Shown here: positions 62,009-64,000 of the stretch, in pieces | How the letters are laid out: every line of letters begins with the position of its first letter | Position numbering within the stretch: the stretch's first letter is position 1 | Assembly: GCF_900108585.1 (NCBI RefSeq) | Contig: NZ_UESZ01000001.1 | Coordinates: forward strand, 2,790,001 to 2,854,000 | From: Branchiibius hedensis | GTDB lineage: Bacteria > Actinomycetota > Actinomycetes > Actinomycetales > Dermatophilaceae | Reading direction: 5' to 3' | DNA length: 64,000 nucleotides | The notes under the pieces: model-generated | Told to the model about the DNA's origin: nothing | Seen by the model: only the letters and a program-made list of their open reading frames with translations | Database searches by the model: none | Program-made: the position numbers and the translations under genes

Positions 62009-63185
62009 CGACCGCGTCCACCCTGTTCGGCGCGAACTGGGGCAGCGCATGGCTCAACCAGAGCAACGCGTGCGGGTAGGCAGCCAGCCAGACCGAGAAG
62101 CGGTGTCCTGCGTCGGGGTAGGTCACCGAGGTCACCGCCATCGGTGGTTTGGCATCCTTCACGAACTGCCGGCTCGGCGGGCCCGAGAGCGTGTCCTTGC
62201 CGGAGATCTCCAACCAGACCGAGATGGCCGGCGGGTGGTGCTCGGCCGTGGCCAGGACGTCGTACTTCTCGGGTGTCTTCTTGAACGGCCGCCAACTGCC
62301 GAAGATGGGTTGGAAGTATCCGCCGAGGACGATCGCCGCGCCGTACGTCTGGGGGTGCAGGGTCGCCGTCATGATCGCGCACCACGCACCGGCACTGAAG
62401 CCGATCGTGGCCCAGCCGTTGCGGTCCGCGGACGCGCGGAAGTGCTCGACGATCCAGTGCGGGATCTCCTTGGCCAGCCAGGTCTCCATCTCAAAGCGGC
62501 CACCGCCGTTGACGCACTCGGTGTCGATGCCGTCGGGCGTTGTCGACGGGGACACGATGATCGCCTGGCTCAACTCGTGCTCGGCGGCCAACTGTCCGAC
62601 CGTCGTGCCGAGGTGAGCGATCTTGAACCAGGCCTGGTCGCTGGAGGGCACGCCCTGGAACGCCTCGATCACCGGGAACGTGCGGTCCTGCTGGTTCGGG
62701 TCGGTGTAGGCCTGCGGTAACCAGACCTTCACTTCACCGACGGCGCCGGCACCGCGGCCCGGGATGTGGACGGTCACCTCCTGGCCGCCCTGCCCAGGGT
62801 TCTGCTGCAAGTGCAGTGAGACCTGCTCGCCCCGGCGCTCGGCGCCGAAACGCTCCTGAGCGGCGCGGTTGGTGGCTGTCTCCTGCGCGGTGTTGAAGGT
62901 CCGCACGGCCATTCCGGCCTGCTGCACGGTCCCCGCCGGTAGACCGCCGCCAACGAGATCGTTGCCGAGGTCAGCCCAGTCGGCGTACCAGTCGTTCTGC
63001 GCGTTCAGGGTTGCGCCGACCGCGAGCACGGCGAGGGCGCAGGTCACGATCTGCGTGATCAACCGCACGAGGAAGGTCACGGGAGTGCGCTTGGTGAGCT
63101 GCACACCCAACACCACAGATCCGATGATGGCCAGAACGGCCACGATCCAACACAGCGCAACCAGTGCGCCACTATCCGGTTCCAC
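61995..63185 (-). CDS. Membrane-anchored esterase D/mycolyltransferase-like hydrolase
   Basis: This 396-residue protein has two N-terminal TM segments (about 7-29 and 38-60), a variable stretch, then an alpha/beta hydrolase domain (about 130-390). The nucleophile is in IGFSAGAW (GxSxG), an acidic residue probably in SGKDTL, and His in DAGHRFSVW. The fold resembles antigen 85-type and esterase D proteins, but mycolic acids are not implied by anything else in the window. The GTG at 63185 is preceded by GGAAGG. Its active site should face outside the cell. Confidence 0.87.
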   Translation of the reverse strand: MEPDSGALVALCWIVAVLAIIGSVVLGVQLTKRTPVTFLVRLITQIVTCALAVLAVGATLNAQNDWYADWADLGNDLVGGGLPAGTVQQAGMAVRTFNTAQETATNRAAQERFGAERRGEQVSLHLQQNPGQGGQEVTVHIPGRGAGAVGEVKVWLPQAYTDPNQQDRTFPVIEAFQGVPSSDQAWFKIAHLGTTVGQLAAEHELSQAIIVSPSTTPDGIDTECVNGGGRFEMETWLAKEIPHWIVEHFRASADRNGWATIGFSAGAWCAIMTATLHPQTYGAAIVLGGYFQPIFGSWRPFKKTPEKYDVLATAEHHPPAISVWLEISGKDTLSGPPSRQFVKDAKPPMAVTSVTYPDAGHRFSVWLAAYPHALLWLSHALPQFAPNRVDAVVSSP

Positions 63186-63371
63186 GTTGACCGCCCTTCC
63201 GCGTCACGGACAGCGTGCCTCGTGGATCTGGACGTTTTCTGGACGTCTGCTGTACGCGTTGCCAGCCTCCGTGGCGGCTCGGTGCGACGGCCCCGATTGT
63301 GCCCGTACGACGTGCTGCGACTACGCTGGCCCGGCACCGTTGCGCAGTTCCAAAGCCCGCGAACGGCGCAC

Positions 63372-63444
63372 GGGCCCTTAGCTCAATTGGTAGAGCAGTG
63401 GACTTTTAATCCATTGGTTCCGGGTTCGAGCCCCGGGGGGCCCA
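63372..63444 (+). tRNA. tRNA-Lys (anticodon UUU)
   Basis: A full cloverleaf is readable. Acceptor arm GGGCCCT pairs with GGGGCCC (one G-U), D arm is GCTC-AATTGGTA-GAGC, and the anticodon loop CTTTTAA has anticodon TTT. The T arm is CCGGG-TTCGAGC-CCCGG, with discriminator A. CCA is not fully encoded. TACGCT near 63330 is a possible -10 box. Confidence 0.97.
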
Positions 63445-63449
63445 CCCTG

Positions 63450-63962
63450 TCAGACCGCCAGGCGACGGAACGTGCTGCCGTGGAAGATCAGCGGGTGGGC
63501 TGCTTCGTCGATGTCGAGGTCGTGCACCTTCAACAGCACGATGAAGTGATCGCCGGCCGGCACGACCTGGTGCACCGAGGTCTCGAACCACGCCGAAGCC
63601 CGCTCGATCAGCACGCCACCCTCGGGGGTCTGCTGCCAGTCCAGCTGGGCGAACCGGTCAATTCCCTTGGTGGATAGCACGGTTGTCTCGTGCTCCTGGT
63701 CCGCCGACAGCACGCTGACACCCAGCTTGGTGGCCCGTTCCAGCACTGGCCAGGTGGTTGACGTCTGCGCCACGCACACCGAGACCAGAGCGGGATCGAG
63801 CGACACCGAGGTGAAGGAACTCGCCGCCAGGCCGTGCGGCACGTCATCGACGATCGCAGCCACGGCGGTCACCCCACTGGGGAACGCACCGAAGACCTGC
63901 CGCAGGCGTGCGGTGTCGAAGGCCGGTCGCGGCCGGCCACTGGTGATGTCGTACACGGTCAT
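63450..63962 (-). CDS. Flavin reductase (FMN-binding split-barrel)
   Basis: This 170-residue flavin reductase-like protein has FGAFPSGVTAVAA (about 24-36), HGLAASSFTSVSLDPALVSVCV (about 43-64) and a C-terminal GDHFIVLLKVHDL. It supplies reduced FMN/FAD to a two-component monooxygenase. It starts with ATG overlapping the stop of the gene to its right (ATGA), so that gene probably encodes the partner oxygenase. Ends only 5 bases from the tRNA gene on the other strand. Confidence 0.92.
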   Translation of the reverse strand: MTVYDITSGRPRPAFDTARLRQVFGAFPSGVTAVAAIVDDVPHGLAASSFTSVSLDPALVSVCVAQTSTTWPVLERATKLGVSVLSADQEHETTVLSTKGIDRFAQLDWQQTPEGGVLIERASAWFETSVHQVVPAGDHFIVLLKVHDLDIDEAAHPLIFHGSTFRRLAV

Positions 63963-64000
63963 GCCGCTGCCTTCGTCTCGAGACGGGCCCGGATGCGCTC
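63959..64000 (-). CDS. 3' end of a gene coupled to the flavin reductase
   Basis: The minus strand from 64000 reads in frame ERIRARLETKAAA then TGA at 63961-63959, overlapping the flavin reductase ATG by 4 bases. Only 13 codons are in the window. Coupling suggests a flavin-dependent oxygenase or dehydrogenase, but this cannot be shown here. Confidence 0.7.
   Translation of the reverse strand, partial: ERIRARLETKAAA

Noticed and set aside
61995-63185. True mycolyltransferase (antigen 85)
   Set aside because: The fold and GxSxG site resemble the group, but the two N-terminal TM segments and lack of other mycolate genes in the window make a generic membrane-anchored esterase a safer call.

Overview
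The window is about 64 kb of GC-rich DNA packed with short intergenic gaps, ATGA/GTGA start-stop overlaps and many GTG starts. Mycothiol genes (mshA, mshD), a CarD-type RNA polymerase regulator, SenX3-RegX3, a GlnR-type regulator, a resuscitation-promoting factor under a c-di-AMP riboswitch, and the MEP isoprenoid genes ispD and ispF together point to an actinobacterium. A Micrococcales member is plausible, but that is inference. I see no insertion sequence, prophage, CRISPR array, rRNA or replication origin. The one RNA gene I can call firmly is a tRNA-Lys(UUU) near the right end.

Left part (1-10956): a divergent acyl-CoA catabolic cluster. An acyl-CoA synthetase (cut by the window edge) and an acyl-CoA dehydrogenase run left. 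A tightly coupled operon runs right: a TIGR03084-type protein, an AtuA-family protein, a second acyl-CoA dehydrogenase, both subunits of a biotin-dependent acyl-CoA carboxylase of the methylcrotonyl/geranyl type, an enoyl-CoA hydratase and a TetR regulator. The set resembles acyclic terpene (atu) or branched-chain acyl-CoA degradation; the true substrate is open.

10960-16800: an SDR without the usual catalytic motif facing an HxlR regulator; bioY facing a BioQ-like TetR over two tandem operators; a secreted Rpf enzyme with its riboswitch; a membrane Ser/Thr kinase; a CBS protein. 16818-24000: trehalose synthesis (otsA, otsB), an MsiK/UgpC-type sugar ATPase, DUF4032, DUF2752 and RDD proteins, then rlmB-cysS. 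A PadR-ABC exporter module (25415-29714) sits between cysS-rlmB and ispF-ispD-carD.

31600-38300: a lipoprotein, regX3-senX3 divergent from phoU across a PHO-box-like repeat, then gpm-ybjN-mshA facing a methyltransferase-like gene. 38295-46500: VapBC, manA, an alcohol dehydrogenase, DUF2516, asparaginase, YgfZ, LytR-CpsA-Psr, a nitrobindin-like protein, a membrane protein and MoaD. 46662-56077 is a nitrogen, thiol and phosphate block: glnR, mshD, ppk, a Nudix/phosphatase fusion and pstSCAB with its own PHO box. PHO-box-like repeats at phoU, pstS and possibly upstream of glnR suggest one phosphate regulon spread over the window. The right end has a small C2HC protein, a structured inverted repeat, a DUF3516 helicase, a LysR-MFS pair, a membrane-anchored esterase, the tRNA and a flavin reductase.

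A striking regulatory theme is leaderless transcription. At least fifteen genes have a TANNNT box 5-7 bases before an ATG or GTG. In several places the promoters lie in very small divergent gaps or inside neighbouring coding sequence.
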